From positions 13,084,040 to 13,148,039 of the forward strand of contig JAZBQD010000034.1 of NCBI GenBank assembly GCA_036583965.1: a stretch of DNA of 64,000 bases, in the 5' to 3' direction. Position numbers and translations under genes: made by a program. Source of the DNA: Prunella strophiata (Eukaryota; Chordata; Aves; Passeriformes; Prunellidae). Of this stretch, positions 11,915-25,338 are shown piece by piece. Positions within the stretch are counted from its first letter, which is position 1; each line of letters starts with the position of its first letter. The notes beneath the pieces were generated by a model. That model ran no database searches. It had not been told where the DNA came from and saw only the letters and a program-made list of their open reading frames with translations.

Positions 11915-14900
11915 ATAATTGGGAGGTCCTGAAGAGTCATATGGTGTGAGGCAGAGATGAGGAATGTAATGAACTATTTCCAAATGTGAAAGTCCCTCCC
12001 TCCTGGAATATTTGTATCTCCCTGTCAGTGATGCCAGAAGGACACCTAGTTTAAGAAAACACAAGTTGGTGGAACATGAATGATGTTTAAATCATATTCA
12101 GTCAGTTTAAAGAAATAATCAGATTTAGAAACTGAAATAACTGTGTTTTTAGACTGAGATCAGGAGCCAAGACAGTCCAAGGGAGGAGAAAGATGTTGCA
12201 TAACTGTATCTACAAAATTCCCTCAAATGAAAATGTGACTATGTGGAGGGCATTGAGGATGGGCTTTTAGTTCTTTCAAGAGTTTCTCTAGAAGTATTTA
12301 TTTTCAGTTTGGAATAATAACTAAAATCAATTATTCTGTAAAAATGTAACTACAGAAGTTAATGTTTCAGTGTGAAACTACACAGGTGTTAGAACTTTCA
12401 AGATGATTTATCACAAGTAGGTGGTCTTCCCCTCCTCTTGCTAGTGGGATACACATGCTGACTTGAACATGGAGTTTTTGGGTGCCCAAGATACCCAAGC
12501 TTCTGCCAGCACAACACAGCCTCTGGGCTGGGTAAGGAAAAGCCAAGGATTTCCTGGAACACTGAAACAAATCCATGTGAATTCAGTCTGTGTTCAAGGA
12601 AACAAAGCCCATGAAGATAAATAGGGCTAATCCCTCCACAGCCTGCAAACAAACACTGCTGTTCAAACCTGAGACAGATAACACAAACAACCCTGGGAAA
12701 GCAGTTTGGAGAGTATCAAATCACATGACAAAGCCAATATATTGCTCTGTGACTTCCAATTAGAGACTTGCTGCTGTATAATTAAGTTTCTGACGACACT
12801 GTATTTAAAGTCATGTCAGTCCTTTCATTTATAAATACTTCTCTGCAGGTGCTTGAGCTCCCAGCTGGAATCTGTTTTTCTAGGATCTAATCCTAGAAGT
12901 GGGGCTTTTTTTTCCCTTTATTTCAATTTTGAGTGGAAAAAAAAGTCCCTCTGAACAGCTAAGGTACACAGGAGGGAAAAAGGTTTGAATATTCTCAGTA
13001 TGTTTTAGTTCTGCTGTAGGTCCCAGCTGCAGACATGTATATTTTATTATCAGCATAACATATGTGTCCCCATGGTTGCACATTTCTGTAAATCAGGAGT
13101 AATCACACCTGGAACCTGTTCTCTCTGATGTATTTTATACTTTACAAAAGTTGCAAAGGACATTAGCTCACCTATTTTTTTTTTTTTGGCCCCCTTTCCT
13201 CTATTTATACTCCTTTCCTAGAGGATTCATGCAAGCAGATAAAAATATCCTTGTTTTTCCTGCACTCTTCGAGGGTTCTCAGAGTGATCCCTCCTGGCTG
13301 GGGTGTTTGGTGCTGAGGCAGCCCCTGTCCCCTGGGGCAGGCAGACTGTGCTGCTGGGATGGGTTTGTTTGCAGGGTCACAGGCAGGATGGGCTGGGCTG
13401 ATCCAGGGCTGGTGTGTGCCTGGCTATTCCTCAGTGGGACAAAGACACTGAGGGGTCAAAATCTCCCCAAGTCTCAGCACATGAAGCTGAGAGTGGAGGG
13501 GATTGGGGAGCAGCCCCCTATGGATGCCAGTTCATACCCTCATCTTCAGGTGTGCACAGAGCTGAGAGGATCCCAACCTGAGCTGGCTGTCAGTGCCAGC
13601 CACAGTGACTATCCATGGGCTTTCATGTCAGCTTTTGTGCTTAATAAATAAATAAAAGCAGATTTTAAAAGGTTGCAGTAGAGAGAAGAGCATCACTTTT
13701 GGACCCTGCTTTGCTCTGAACCCCAAAGCAGACACAGCAAACTGAAATTTTCACCTTCAGCTCATCCCCATCCTACAGGAGTGAGGGATGCTGCCTGGAG
13801 CAGGGATGAGTGTGGCCAGGGCTATTCCCCTCTGCCAGCCTGGGCTGAGGACAAACTCTGCTCTGGGCTGTCTCCTCCTGGGCAAACAGCTTCCAGAGTG
13901 GTGAGAGGTGTCAATGCCAGGGACTGCTCTTCTGCAGGGGCCACATCCCCCAAACCAGCACAACCTCTGCTCCCATCAGGCTCCTTGGCTCAGCAGTGGC
14001 TTTTCCAGGCTCAGGAGTTCATGGCATGGCTTGTGGAAGGGTGAGGGACATCCCTGCTCATCCTCACCCTCATCCTGAGCAGTCACTGCCCATGGCAGGG
14101 GAAACAGTTAAATGAGTTGATATTCTCAAATATAGCTCAAATATTCTATTCTCACATAGCTCAAAAAAGCACTCAAGCTGTTGGTCATTACAGATTGTTT
14201 ACAGCCAGGTGAGAGTGCCTGCAGATGTTTTAGGTTTTTTCTGTGTTGACTGAGATGGTGTGGAGCCCTGAAGGATGGGGCATCTGCACAGTCCCTGGGG
14301 TGGGAAGGGCTCTCAGTGCCTTTCTGCCAGAGGGGTGGTGGATACAGGTCCTCCTTCATCCCAAATGACATTTTCTCCATCAAATCCAAGAGACATAAAT
14401 AATGACACCCACAGAGCTGTGTGTGTGCACTTCCTGAGGACTGAACCATTTGATTTGCTGTGGAATTTCTGAATGGATAGCTGAACTCCTAAGTCTATTA
14501 AGCAAGGCAATTTACAGGGTTTTCAAGCTTTGCCCATGGAAGCACATTAACACAGTTTCCCATTTGGCTTGTTGAAAAGCCATTATTCTATATACAAAAA
14601 GGGGGAGAACAGTAATATTGTTTTTCAGAGTTTGTTTACTGTGTTGAGTGGTGAAACCTTTGACAGTGTTGAAGGGAAGTGGAGAGGAATGCCAGTATTC
14701 CTGTGTTAGGAGTGCTCTCACCAGCCCTCATCTATCCAGGCAGCATTTGCTGCTGCCATTGAAATCTGCATTTTAGTGTTTTAGACATGGTCCAGCAAAT
14801 GAAGAATGAAGGTAATCCTTGAAGCAGACCAGGGATATGAATCTTGGCATACCTGAGTGCTCCCAAAATCACCAAAATATACATGAGGAGAAATGGCAAA

Positions 14901-16675
14901 TTGTCCCTGGTGCCATCTCTGATAATTTGCCACCTCCAAAGAGATCTTTAAGATGATTGATCACTTGCAATAAGATCAGTGGTGTTTTGGGGTTTGGTTT
15001 TTTTTTTTTTTTTCTTGATATTCTGGCTTCCACCAACCCCCTGCCCCTGAACAAGCATGTATCTCCTTTAGGTGTGAGAGGAGGGATGTATTTGAGGGTA
15101 ACAGATCTTATGAAAAAAGGGTTTTGTCTGGGGTTGGGAGTACTTTTTCTCCCTGTCTTTGTTTCCCCTCTGTAAATTGAGCAGTTCTTGTGACAGGCAG
15201 TTTCTTGCTCGTGGCTTTGGCTCTCAATGGGCTCTGTGGACAGAGCACAGGTACTGGATGGCTCTAGGGATGTCATTTATTTCCTGAAAGTATTGGCCAG
15301 TGGCTTTTTCATTCTAATTTTGAGGAGAAGTGGAATTTATCAGTAGTTAATACACTTTGTCTTGGAGAGGCAGCCTGTGTAATCTTGCTGTTGGATTTAA
15401 TGCATTAACAGCATTTTACTTTCTGTCAGGGTGATGCTGCCAAAGGCAGGGACAGCTGTGGAAGGGGATACCAAAGCAAACAGGACACATTATTCAAGTA
15501 GATGAGTAATTTTAGCCTTACCTTGCTCCTTTATGTTTCCAGCAGAAAACACTTTCAGCACATCAATACTGGGAATTAGCAGCAAATCTTGCTCATCTGC
15601 CAAGCTAGCTAAGGAAACACTGTGTATTTTCTCAGGCCCCTGTGAGAAATTCACTTGAAAGTGACAAAACTGAGCAGGACCTTTTTTCTTTTAGTGGTGA
15701 CAGTATCTCCAGGGAGATCTACCTAAGGTCAGTGTTGTATAAAAATCACTAAATTGGGCAGTAAAGTGTTTCTATACTGAGTTAATTGCTTCTAATCTCT
15801 CAATTCCTTGTGCTGGCTTCTACTGTGTGTTTTTTATTATTAGTTACTAATTTGCCTTTACACCAGTAAGGGGGGTATGTAGGTTTGAGCAACTGTGCTC
15901 TTAGGAAGATGCTTCCCCAGCTCCCTTTGACAGGAGTTCAAATTTTGTAGGTGGAAAGTCCTTATTTCTGTTGACTTCAATGGTAATTTTTTCATCAGTT
16001 TGCTGCTCTTTCAGTCAGATTGCAATAGTCTGTCTAGCTGGTTTTGCTTTACTTAATAGTCTCTAGAAAATTGCTCTCCCTGGCAAGTGCAGCTGAAGCC
16101 TTATGGGTAGTCAATAAGAGGGTGGTTTTGTAGCCTTCTTATAGAAAGGTGTTTTAAATATCAATTTCAGCTAAAGTAGCTTTCTATTGCATTTTTTTGC
16201 CTGTGGCACAGAATCTAGCTGTAGTGGCTCATTTTGCTTCTATGTACTAATTGCTATCTGCTGGCTGAAATTTTGGCAGTTTGTTTGAACAAGATAATGT
16301 GCAAAAGTGTAGAAAAGAAAGGAAAGTGCAGATAGGCCATCCCTGCAAAAAGAGGTGCATTTGCAGGAGAAAATCACTTCAAGCCTATTTAGAGGTCTGA
16401 CAGTTTAAAGATGACATATTTGTACACAAAGAGGGAGAAATGGCCTTTAAAAGTAGTGGACACTTTTTATCATTATTGCTTCTGTCAATATAAATGAAAA
16501 AAAAAAACCTTTAATGATAGTTCCACAGCACACAGGTAAGAGCAGCTCAGTGCCAGGAGGCAGACTTGTACTGAAATGCTTGAAAACTCTTAAGGAAAAA
16601 TTAGGCAGGAAAGAAAATTGGAAAACAGCACTAAAGTTAAACTCCAGAAGATTCAGAGATGTTAATGTGAAAGAA
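11915..16675. other. Gene-free unique sequence
   Basis: No gene or interspersed repeat is recognised. The 166-codon plus-strand frame at 13151-13651 begins with a run of phenylalanines encoded by a T homopolymer and has no recognisable domain; it is treated as chance. T runs lie at 13172-13187 and 14998-15013. The stretch 13250-14100 is more GC-rich than its surroundings but has almost no CpG, so it is not a CpG island. Confidence 0.65.
14998..15013 (+). repeat. T homopolymer (16)
   Basis: A run of 16 T follows a T/G-rich lead-in (GGTGTTTTGGGGTTTGG). No gene or retroposon body is attached on either side. Confidence 0.85.
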
Positions 16676-16738
16676 GAATCATGGGATGATTTGGGAAGGG
16701 ACCTTTAAGTTCCAACCTCCCTGTCATGGACAAGGACA
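16676..16738 (-). repeat. CR1 3' tail, antisense
   Basis: Read on the plus strand the piece starts GAATCATGGGATGATTTGGG, then AAGGGACCTTTAAGTTCC and AACCTCCCTGTCATGG. This is the reverse complement of the CR1 3' end. Only about 63 bases remain, and the usual GGTTGG segment is partly deleted. Confidence 0.8.
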
Positions 16739-19700
16739 CAAAAAAGCATAGACACAAGCTCATTAATTCAAAGCAGAACAGTGATGAGGAAAATGCCCAG
16801 ACCAGGTATTTCATTGTGACTGTGAACAGTCAGTGTGTGCTCACACCTATCTCTGCAAGTGTTCCTTGGGCTCACAGAGATTATTTGAGAAGAGTTACTT
16901 GGGTGCACAGTTTTCCTTGTTCTTTCTTCTTTTTTTTTTTCATGTTTTCTCAACATTCAAAAACCCAAATGACCTTTAGAAAGAAGGAAATTGAAGGTAC
17001 TTCATGTTTTTTACCTTGCCCTGTGGTGCTATCAGAATAGTCAATGTGGTTCTTCAGGTTTAATCTGGACCTTAGTAGACCCTCAGGCCTGGAGGGATTG
17101 TCCATTTTTACCCATCAGTGACAGGGTAGAAGTGATGCAGGATAGAAAGCTGTTGCTCCTAAGTTATCTCACTAGACAAAAACTTCATTGGTGTTCCTCT
17201 TCAGAGCTGTCTGAATTTCTCCCAGCTTTCTGCTGAGATTTAGGGTTCATGTGCCTTTCCCAAGGCTCACAATTCATCATGAGCTTAATGGTGCTTTCAG
17301 GCTTGCAATGCAAGGTGAGGCTTGCAGGATCACTGTCTCTGGAGGTCACACTCTGAAGGTCAGACAAGCACCTCTCTGTAAGGTGCTTACAGAGAGCAGG
17401 ATGTTATTTCCTAGATTATCTTGTATGACTTAACACCAGGCTGCAGAGTTTGTCCATCACTGAACTGCTGCAGCATGTGATAACCAACATGATGGGAAGG
17501 CTCTGCAATTCGTGCTGATGATTCACAGCAGATCATTTGATATTTAGGGCTCTGTTCATTAATAAGTTATGCTCCATTTACCTTGTTTTCTGTGGAATTT
17601 ATGAGTCAAAAGTGCAGAGTGCACCAAAAATGACCCATTCATCAAATTCCTCTTCTCTCTGTATGATTGGCTAACCCATCACTGCAGCCCCCAGGGGCAC
17701 TTAGCACAAAAGGTGTGTCCCGCATGAGAGAGCAAAGTGGCCTTAGGAGGGAAAACAAGAGCTCAGCTTTTGTTTGAGTCTGCAAGTTGCCCCAGTTGGT
17801 GTCTTTGAGCTGTGTGGGCAGGAAATTTCCCAAGCCAATTTGTTTTCTTGTTTGCTGCATGCACAGCCTGGGTGTTATGACAGCAAAGGAGGTGTCCTGC
17901 TCATCCACAGCAATAGAGTGCCTCTATTGCTCGAGCTGAGAGGGAATGGAGGGAGGAAAAGGCTGCTCTGATAATGTAGGTCCCCCTGCAGTTTGTCTGT
18001 CTGCACGTTTGCACAAACCAGGCCCATGACACAGAATAAGGGTGAATTTGTAGAGGAGACAGAACCAGCTATGGGAGGACATGGGTATGATGGGGTGAGG
18101 AGGGTATCCAAAATCAGAAGAAATGCCCTTTGCTTGTGAAAAACAGGAAAATGTCTGCAGACCACAGCATCTCTAGCTGGCATCTAAACAACCGTGTTCT
18201 TTCTTTTTTTTAATGTTTTTTTTAAGCACATACATTCTTACATGTTGGCACAATTACTTACACATTGACATAAGCTAGAGAAGCAGTTTAAGAGCCATGA
18301 AGATGAAAGAATAACCATTGCATATATCCTTTTGATTTCCCACCACCTAATGGGCAAAGCCCTGGGGAGAAGACAAAGAAATAATAATTAGAGCACACTG
18401 CTTTACAGGATGAATTGTGAAAATGTCTCCAGTGCTGTTGGCAGTGTAGTGTGAAGATACAGCAGCTTTAAATGACCTGTCTAGCTGGTAAAGCAGGGAG
18501 ACTAATGTAGATTAATTCATGGTTTTTAGCACTTTGTGCCTTGTTTAAAGCTGCTGTTGGTACCTACAGCCTCCCACAATATCCTGCAACCCTGCCAGGA
18601 CTCCCTTCTTTCCCTGGGTTGCTTGGTGAATAATCATTCCCCATTGTGGGTATCTGGCACATGGTCTTGGCTGACTTTGGGAGAGTAGAGGGTGAGGAAA
18701 GTGGGATTTAGAAATGAAAAATAAAACTTGATTTCACGTGATATGAAAACTTAATTTCATATGCAAATTGCTAAATTCTGCATTTGGGGAGCTAGTTTTT
18801 AATCTTTTCCAGCGCTGTGAAAATGTGTTGGATTTCCAAAGGTCTTGAATATATAAAACTCAGAATATTTTTGTAACAGACCAGAGGTTTTGGTTTATGG
18901 TAAAAAGAGCAGTTGAAGCAAGAAGTTAAGATTGACCTACAAGCAACAACTGATGAGAAAATCTCATGTTAAAAACTCTCTCCCAACACTGCTTGCTGCC
19001 TGCTGTGAGTTGGATGGGCTGGTGCTTCCCCAGGCAGCACCAGAGAGATGGGACACAGCCCTGGAAGACCCAGGTCATGGTTCCTGGCTTTCTCTGTTGG
19101 ATAGCACCTACCTATTCCACGCAGTTAAAAACATTTAGAAATGTTCCTTAAGCTCTGAAGCTGAGTCAGAAGAGGTTAGGACAAAGCTCTTGGGGCTCCC
19201 AAAATCTGTGCTGGGTTTCCACAGAGCCCAAGAGGTTTCTTGTGTTGCAGTTGTGGTGCATTGGTCAGTGGCTTGGACAGAAGGTGGTGAGGATGGCCAT
19301 TACCTCAGACAGGCCCTGGCTGTTGTGTTGAATTTGGGTGAACTTGTGTGCTTTGTATGACAAACAAACAAAGGAAAAACAAACTGATATTGGCTGGAGC
19401 TGTGCCTTCCCCACACTCCTGTGAGTGGAGAGCAGGCAAGGCAAGCAGGCAGATTGGGAAGGGGAAATCCAGCCTACCTGACATGTAGGCAAAACTGAGG
19501 TATGATTTATTAGGCACTTCAGCTCTGTGCACAAAGAATGCTTTTTTTGGTATCAAGCCAGCTGAGGATCTGCTGAGCCTTCTCCAAGAAGGGAAGCTCC
19601 AGGCTGAAGCCTCTCCAGAGCCACTGCAGGACTGCTGAGCTCGTGTCTCAGTGCACATTTCTGCAACAGGGCTTGGGTTTGTGGGTGCCAAGCTCAGAAA

Positions 19701-22535
19701 GAACAAAGCTTAGCTTTTAAAATAAGGGGTACTCCTGATGGAAATCATAAAAGTGGAAAAAAATCTCCATATTTTGTCTTAATTGCTGTAGTACTTAAAG
19801 AGACAAAAATCTGTGTGTGTGCATGGATGCAAGAAGAAAGTATTTGGATTTGTTTTGGAGGTCATGAGTATTAGAGTTTTATGAATGTAATTTCTGTTGG
19901 GAATCAAGTCTAATGGCAATGTAATTTACATGAAATATATAGCCTGAGACTGTGTCTCAGTTCCACTGAAGTTAATGGTAAAACTCCAGTGTTCCTCAGC
20001 AGGGACAGGATTTGATGCCTGGAGACATATTTTATTATTAAAAGTTTATTAACACTTCATGTGGAAGGGCTATCTTCCTGTGCCCTGTTATGTCTGCATA
20101 GTTGTAAGAGGTGAAGAACTAAACAGTGGAAATAATGCACCAAACATTCCTTGCAGCCTGAAATTCTCCACACAGTATTGTATTAAAGAATTGTATTGAA
20201 AACATTTGGCAAACAGATTAAAATACAGTTATTTTAGACAAAGAGTCCTTGGAGCAGGGTATAGAGAAGAGCTGTAATGGATTTTTATCCCCTTGAATTT
20301 TGCAGTATAATAACTCCTACTGAATTACAAAAAGCAACCTGCACAAACTATGAGGCATTTCACTTGTTAATTTTCCATCTTTTGTCATTATTCCTGTGGG
20401 ATTGGCTCTTCACACATCTGATGACTCTTTCCCTTCTCTTGTTTCTGTCTGCCTGAGATTAATCTCACTCTATTTTTTTGGTACACATTTTGAAATATCT
20501 CATACTTTTTCAAACTTAGAAAGAAGTTTTTGGGCCCTAGAAAACATACTTTGTGACTGTCTCATACCAAAAGTGCCCCATGTAATTTTCTTTTCATCCA
20601 CATGAACTTCAATAGCATTTTTGATTATCTTGCTGTCCTTTGTAAGATCTACTGCAGTTATGGGTATTGTCCTGTGACATCACTTTTGGAGATTGTTAGT
20701 CTTATAACGAGTTCCCACCATAATCTCAATTAAAAGTGGAGACACCTTGGCTTGGTGCTCCAGTGGATGGGAAATGGATGGTCAGTGTTGTGACTGAAAG
20801 TGCATCACCTGCACAAGGAGCTGTTGGCTGCTTTTCTAACTTTGCATAAAGATGCCCTGTGTGGAAAGGCAATATTTGTGCTTGGCACAAGCAGAAATAT
20901 TCTGGTTTTCTGTGTTTCAGACCCATTTTGCTGCCAGACTGTGGGACTCGTGGGCAGTTTATGCACACAGATGAGAGTAAATTGGAGTTACTCACTCAAA
21001 GGATTTCAGCAGCTCTTCCTGGGTGCTTTTCTGCATCTTTAGGCAGTTAATACATTATTTAAGCTGTTTGCTCTGAGAAGTGGCTGGCTGCTTAAACACA
21101 GAGCTAGGATATCCCTGGGTATTGGGATGGAGAATGTCCATGACTTGTGATGGTTGAGGGCTGTCCTGGTTATTGTATTACTTGTGTTGGGTCAGTGAGA
21201 TTAGGCTGCTTGTTTGTGGGATGGTGCTACCAACCAACACCCCAAAGTCCCCCAGGACCTAAAGAGAACTTAAAAATTCCCTGTACAGCTCTTCATCTAT
21301 GTTAGAGGCTGGAGAGAGACAAATTTATTAGTACTTCAGAACATTTTTCTTGTTAATATTTCATACAAGTAAGTTCCTGAAAGGCTTGAAAGGAGTTCTG
21401 AAAAATTACTGACTATTAGTTGTTAACACTATTGATAGTGGTGGAAAATTCAGAGTACTGAGCACTTGGAAGGACCTGCCAAGGTAAAAAGGCTGTGATT
21501 ATGGGGGTGGATATTTTTGATGAATCTCTGGAGCAAGCCAAAGGGCTGTAAGGCCTTGTGATTTGTGAGAAAGCATTTCTTCTTATAAGCACTTCGTAGA
21601 AGAGAAGCCTGCTCCTAATCAGTGTTGAAGTCTGCCTAATTTGAAAGCAGATATTATGGAATAAAATCTGAAATGACAGCTGTGTCCACAGCTGCTGTGC
21701 AGCAGGTTGTAACCTTTGTTGATGTCTTGAAAAAACAGAACAGTAGTTGATTCATAGCTGTCAGTTCTGCTTTCTTCTTTTTGGCTGCATGGTGAGATTT
21801 CCATTAACTGCACTATTTTCCTTTAAATTTGCCCAGAGTGGAAGATTTATTCTGCTGCTTCCTAAGATTTCTTATTCTTCTTCTTCTATCCTCCTCTGCT
21901 TGTTCTTCTATTTTGTCATGTAGCTCTGCTGAAATAATTTTAATTGAAAGCCATATTTATAAACTTGACATCGTGCAGGATTGGGACTGGGGAAAATTTA
22001 CTTCCTTGGGCTTTGTGGACCACCCCAAGTGTGAAGGTGAAGAGCAAGCAGGGCTGGTTCTCAGGTGTTGTGCTGCAGCTCCCAGGCCAAGCATCACTCA
22101 CAACTTCTCTCCAAGAACAGCAAGATGAAGCTGCTAAATCAGCTGCCACCTAAAGGTACAAGCATTTAGGAAGTGAGATGTGGGGAGAGGAACATTTGAA
22201 GGAATAGAAAGCACTTGAGATCTGCTTCATGCATAGGTAGTCTTACATATTTGCATTTGAAAAACCAGCCACCCCAGGTAAGGCCTTTTGCCAGAAACTA
22301 TTTTAACAGCTTTGAAGTCCAATTCATATTTTCTTTTGCAATTTTTTTTCCCTTAAGGCTCCATTGTGAAGGCCTGGAAGCAAACAAATATTATCCACAA
22401 TGTCTCATTTTAATTCAAATTTAGTCTCAAAGTCTTCATGCTTCTATAGCTACCAACTCAGTGAGTTAATGGTATGTTTAATAAATAAAAAAATAAAGAG
22501 GGAAAATAGTGTCTGAGTCTTTAAAAAAACCCTAA
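16739..22535. other. Gene-free unique sequence
   Basis: No gene or long repeat is recognised. Content includes T runs near 16929 and 18207, a perfect hairpin at 17372-17396, and an imperfect pair of ATATGAAA / TTTCATAT arms near 18739-18763. The longest open frame is 133 codons on the minus strand (19305-19706) with no domain. Confidence 0.65.
17372..17396. repeat. Perfect 11-bp-stem hairpin
   Basis: CTCTCTGTAAG at 17372-17382 and CTTACAGAGAG at 17386-17396 are exact reverse complements with a three-base GTG loop. No terminator-like T run or known RNA gene surrounds it. Confidence 0.8.
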
Positions 22536-22540
22536 AGATC

Positions 22541-22648
22541 CAGAACAAGAAACAAAAACCAAACACACAAAACCCTCTAAATCCTCCCAAAAAGTCCCAA
22601 ACCAAACAAATCCAAAATCCAACAACAAAAAGACCCCACCCAAAATAC
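22541..22648. repeat. A/C-rich strand-asymmetric tract
   Basis: In about 108 bases there are only four G and about eight T; the rest is A and C in irregular units such as CAAAACC and CCAAAC. The other strand is therefore T/G-rich, and an 89-codon frame there codes mostly F, G, W, V and L, which marks it as low-complexity, not protein. Similar T/G-rich stretches occur near 8290, 9144 and 14976. Confidence 0.8.
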
Positions 22649-24005
22649 TTGCCTTTCACTTGGAGGTTGATTCTAGGTGCTGAATGTAGGCTGGGTTCCT
22701 CCAGGATCCCCCAAAGCATTATAAATTCTCTGCTGCCTTGAGGAAGTCTCTGAAAGGGATGTGTCCAGCTGAGATCTGAACTGTAGAAGGGTGGTCACAT
22801 AAACTTAGTAAGATTTTTTTTATCCCACAGTTTCACTTTTAAATAAGACCTATAAACATTATAGGTTTATCCAGCATTTAATGAGCTTGGCTGGAGCAAT
22901 AGACTGATGCTCGAGACACTATGAATTAAACCTGTTTTCCTTTTTTGATCCTTTTATCCTTATGTTGCTGCTTGAGAAGGACCAGTATTCAATGGCAAAT
23001 AATTTGCCATGTCTAAATTGTGAGGTTTCAAGTAGCAGCAGTAGCTAGCCATTTATTAATCAAGCATTAGTTATGGTAGTTAAACATTTAGGGGTAATAA
23101 AATGCAAATATGCTTTCAGCACAAGTTTTGGTTCTTAAAAATAAGAAATTACTTTAAAATGTTGCTGTAAGGTTATGGCCAATATTAATTGCTGAATTTA
23201 TTTCCTGTAGCAGACACTTCTTATATTAAATGGTAACTTAAGAAATTGCTTTTATTAGCATATACAGCATGGCTTAAATTGTCTGATCTGCAAGGTAAAA
23301 CATGAAGTCTTTCCTGGAAGATTCTCATTTTAGCCTTCTTGCCAGTGCAGCTGCTTTAAAAGGTGGTAGGCAAGTTGACCCTGCTCCTCATCTAGAGAAT
23401 ATATGAGCACAGAATAAAGTTTGCTGGGCTCTAAAGATTGCTCTGCTGTGAAATGGGAAGTGAGACCACAAACGTGGCCTTTCAGGTCAGGATTTGGTGT
23501 CTGTTTTCAAGCAGGAAGGGTTTGCCATCTGTTAATATTAGCAGGTTTTGTGGATGTAGGAGAGGATTTGCCAAATGCTGATGGAGGCGAGTTGTTCTTC
23601 ACCTGTTTGCCCATCTCTCTTTCTTGCATGCATAATGCCATGTTGGCAGGGTAAACACATCCATATATTTTGGTATGTAAACTTAAATAAAATCTAATTG
23701 GGAAATATTGTAAATAGAAACATCAGGTGTGATACAAAATCATGAAACATGTCTTTGAAAAGCAGAAAATGAACTTATTTGATATTGGTTGCTCAGGTAG
23801 GAATAGACATTTAGGAACTTGGTGTCCCTTGACAGTCTGTTATGGAGAACATGAGAAGCAGCTGCTTTCCCCCTAGATGATAAAGATTTTTGCTAAAGGG
23901 GTGCATTATAATGAAAACTTTTCTTCTCTATCCCACTGACTTGGAAACTGGAGAGAGCTGTGTGTTGAGAGCAGTTCAGATTGAGTATTAGAATTTTTTT
24001 TCTAC
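22649..24005. other. Gene-free unique sequence
   Basis: AT-rich unique DNA with no gene or repeat recognised. An ATGCAAAT octamer-like motif (POU-type) is at about 23103-23110, beside a second ATGC core. Open frames are below 90 codons. Confidence 0.6.
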
Positions 24006-24186
24006 TGGAAGAGTGATTAGGCATTCAAATAAGTTGCCCAGGTGGTGGAGTCACAATCTCTGAAAATGTTCAACAGGAGTCTGGCTGTGGCACTTGGGAT
24101 ATGGTTTAGGTGTGATTATGGTAGGGTTGGGTTGATGGTTGGACTAGATCTTCTTGGAGGTCTCTTTCAATGACTCTGTGATTGTG
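24006..24186 (+). repeat. CR1 LINE 3' fragment, sense, diverged
   Basis: The order GGAAGAGTGATTAGGCATTC, TGCCCAGGTGGTGGAGTCAC, TGAAAATGTTCAACAGGAGT, TGGGTTGATGGTTGGACTAG, CTTGGAGGTCTCTTTCAATG and ACTCTGTGATTGTG is that of a CR1 3' end. It belongs to a different, older-looking subfamily from the copy at 11.7 kb, because the segment before the tail is the GTGGTGGAGTCACC type. It shows several deletions. Confidence 0.9.
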
Positions 24187-24529
24187 TCCATGCCTGTTGC
24201 ACCACAGGAGAGAACCCCATGGTGTGGTTACCAGGCTGGGCTGGTGGAGCCACAAAACAGGGCTGGGGTGCTGAGACTGGGGCTGGCAGGGCAGCTGTGC
24301 TGGGTCTGACATTTTTTGGAGATTACAGCAGAAATATGGCCACAATCATCAGCTACACCTCTCCTTGTGGAGGATTTAGGATGTAAAAAATTGCAGTGAT
24401 AACACAAGAGTGGAAGGAAACCTCCAAGGTGAGGATGATGAAAGCCCAGTGCTGCTGCTGAGCACCTGCATCCACTGCTGACTGGAGTTTCACAGTGTAC
24501 AGAGAGAATACAGGAGACATTAAACAGAT

Positions 24530-24710
24530 TTTATGGGCTAATCCATACTTTTGATTGGCTTTAATGATCTTTGCAGTCTGTTATTTATACGTGGCATTAT
24601 TACACAGCGAGCATTGTAATGCATGAGGTCATTACTGCACTGGCTTTACAGCTTGTTGGTTTTGCTGCTGAGCTAACCTGTCACGTGTGCTCCTGGAGAT
24701 GTGCCTTGCT
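24530..24710. promoter_or_regulatory. Candidate conserved non-coding element (compositional evidence only)
   Basis: Intact CpGs occur in TATACGTGG, ACAGCGAGC and TCACGTGTG; the last is a CACGTG E-box. They sit in otherwise AT-rich sequence with CATTGTAATGCATGAGGTCATTAC-like palindromic and homeodomain-type cores. In a CpG-poor region this mix suggests constraint, but no alignment is available to show it. Confidence 0.22.
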
Positions 24711-25338
24711 TCAGGATGAGCCTCCTCTGGTGATGGAGGCAAGAAAAAATAGTAAAGATAAATCTAAAAATCCTCAGGAAGTGAAGGGGTGGCAGCTATC
24801 TGATGAGATCTTATGAGTTGGACCTTTATTGACTTGTTCCTGGAGAGGATTGACTCATTTGCAGTGGGCAACAGGGCCAGACAAAATAATTTCTAATGAT
24901 AACTTCTTAATTCCTAGATAACAAAATGTAAAATCCCTCAGGTGATTTGTATAAAGCTTTATAGGCTCTTTACATTTTTTCTGAACTTTCACCATAAATC
25001 TGGGAGAAAGGCAAATAACTGTGCAATGCTGCTTTGCATGGCCAGGCTTTGCTAGGTGGACCATTGCTTGTCAAATCCTGATGGAAGTGGTGCCTGGGGC
25101 AGGGAACCCTACAGCTGTGAGATAGCAGGTATGCTTTAGAAGAAGGATGAAGAGTGCAGAAGAAATATTGAACTCTGCTTTATATCCTCTCTGTGTTGGA
25201 ACAGCTTTTTACATCAGCTCCATTCTCTGCCACAGTTCTCATGAGTTTCCCCTTGCTACCTTGTACTGCTGGACTGGGATTTGTCCTGTTAATGAAAGTA
25301 GCAAAAATTGTCTGAATTATGTTTTATCACTAAGTCTA

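Noticed and set aside
13151..13651. 166-codon plus-strand frame
   Set aside because: It begins with a phenylalanine run from a T homopolymer, has no recognisable domain and no splice context.
13250..14100. GC-richer stretch considered as a CpG island or promoter
   Set aside because: CpG dinucleotides are nearly absent; the GC comes from TG, CA, CC and GG.
22450..22719. 89-codon minus-strand frame with a membrane-protein-like composition
   Set aside because: The hydrophobic F/G/W/V/L composition is the direct result of the T/G-rich complement of the A/C tract.
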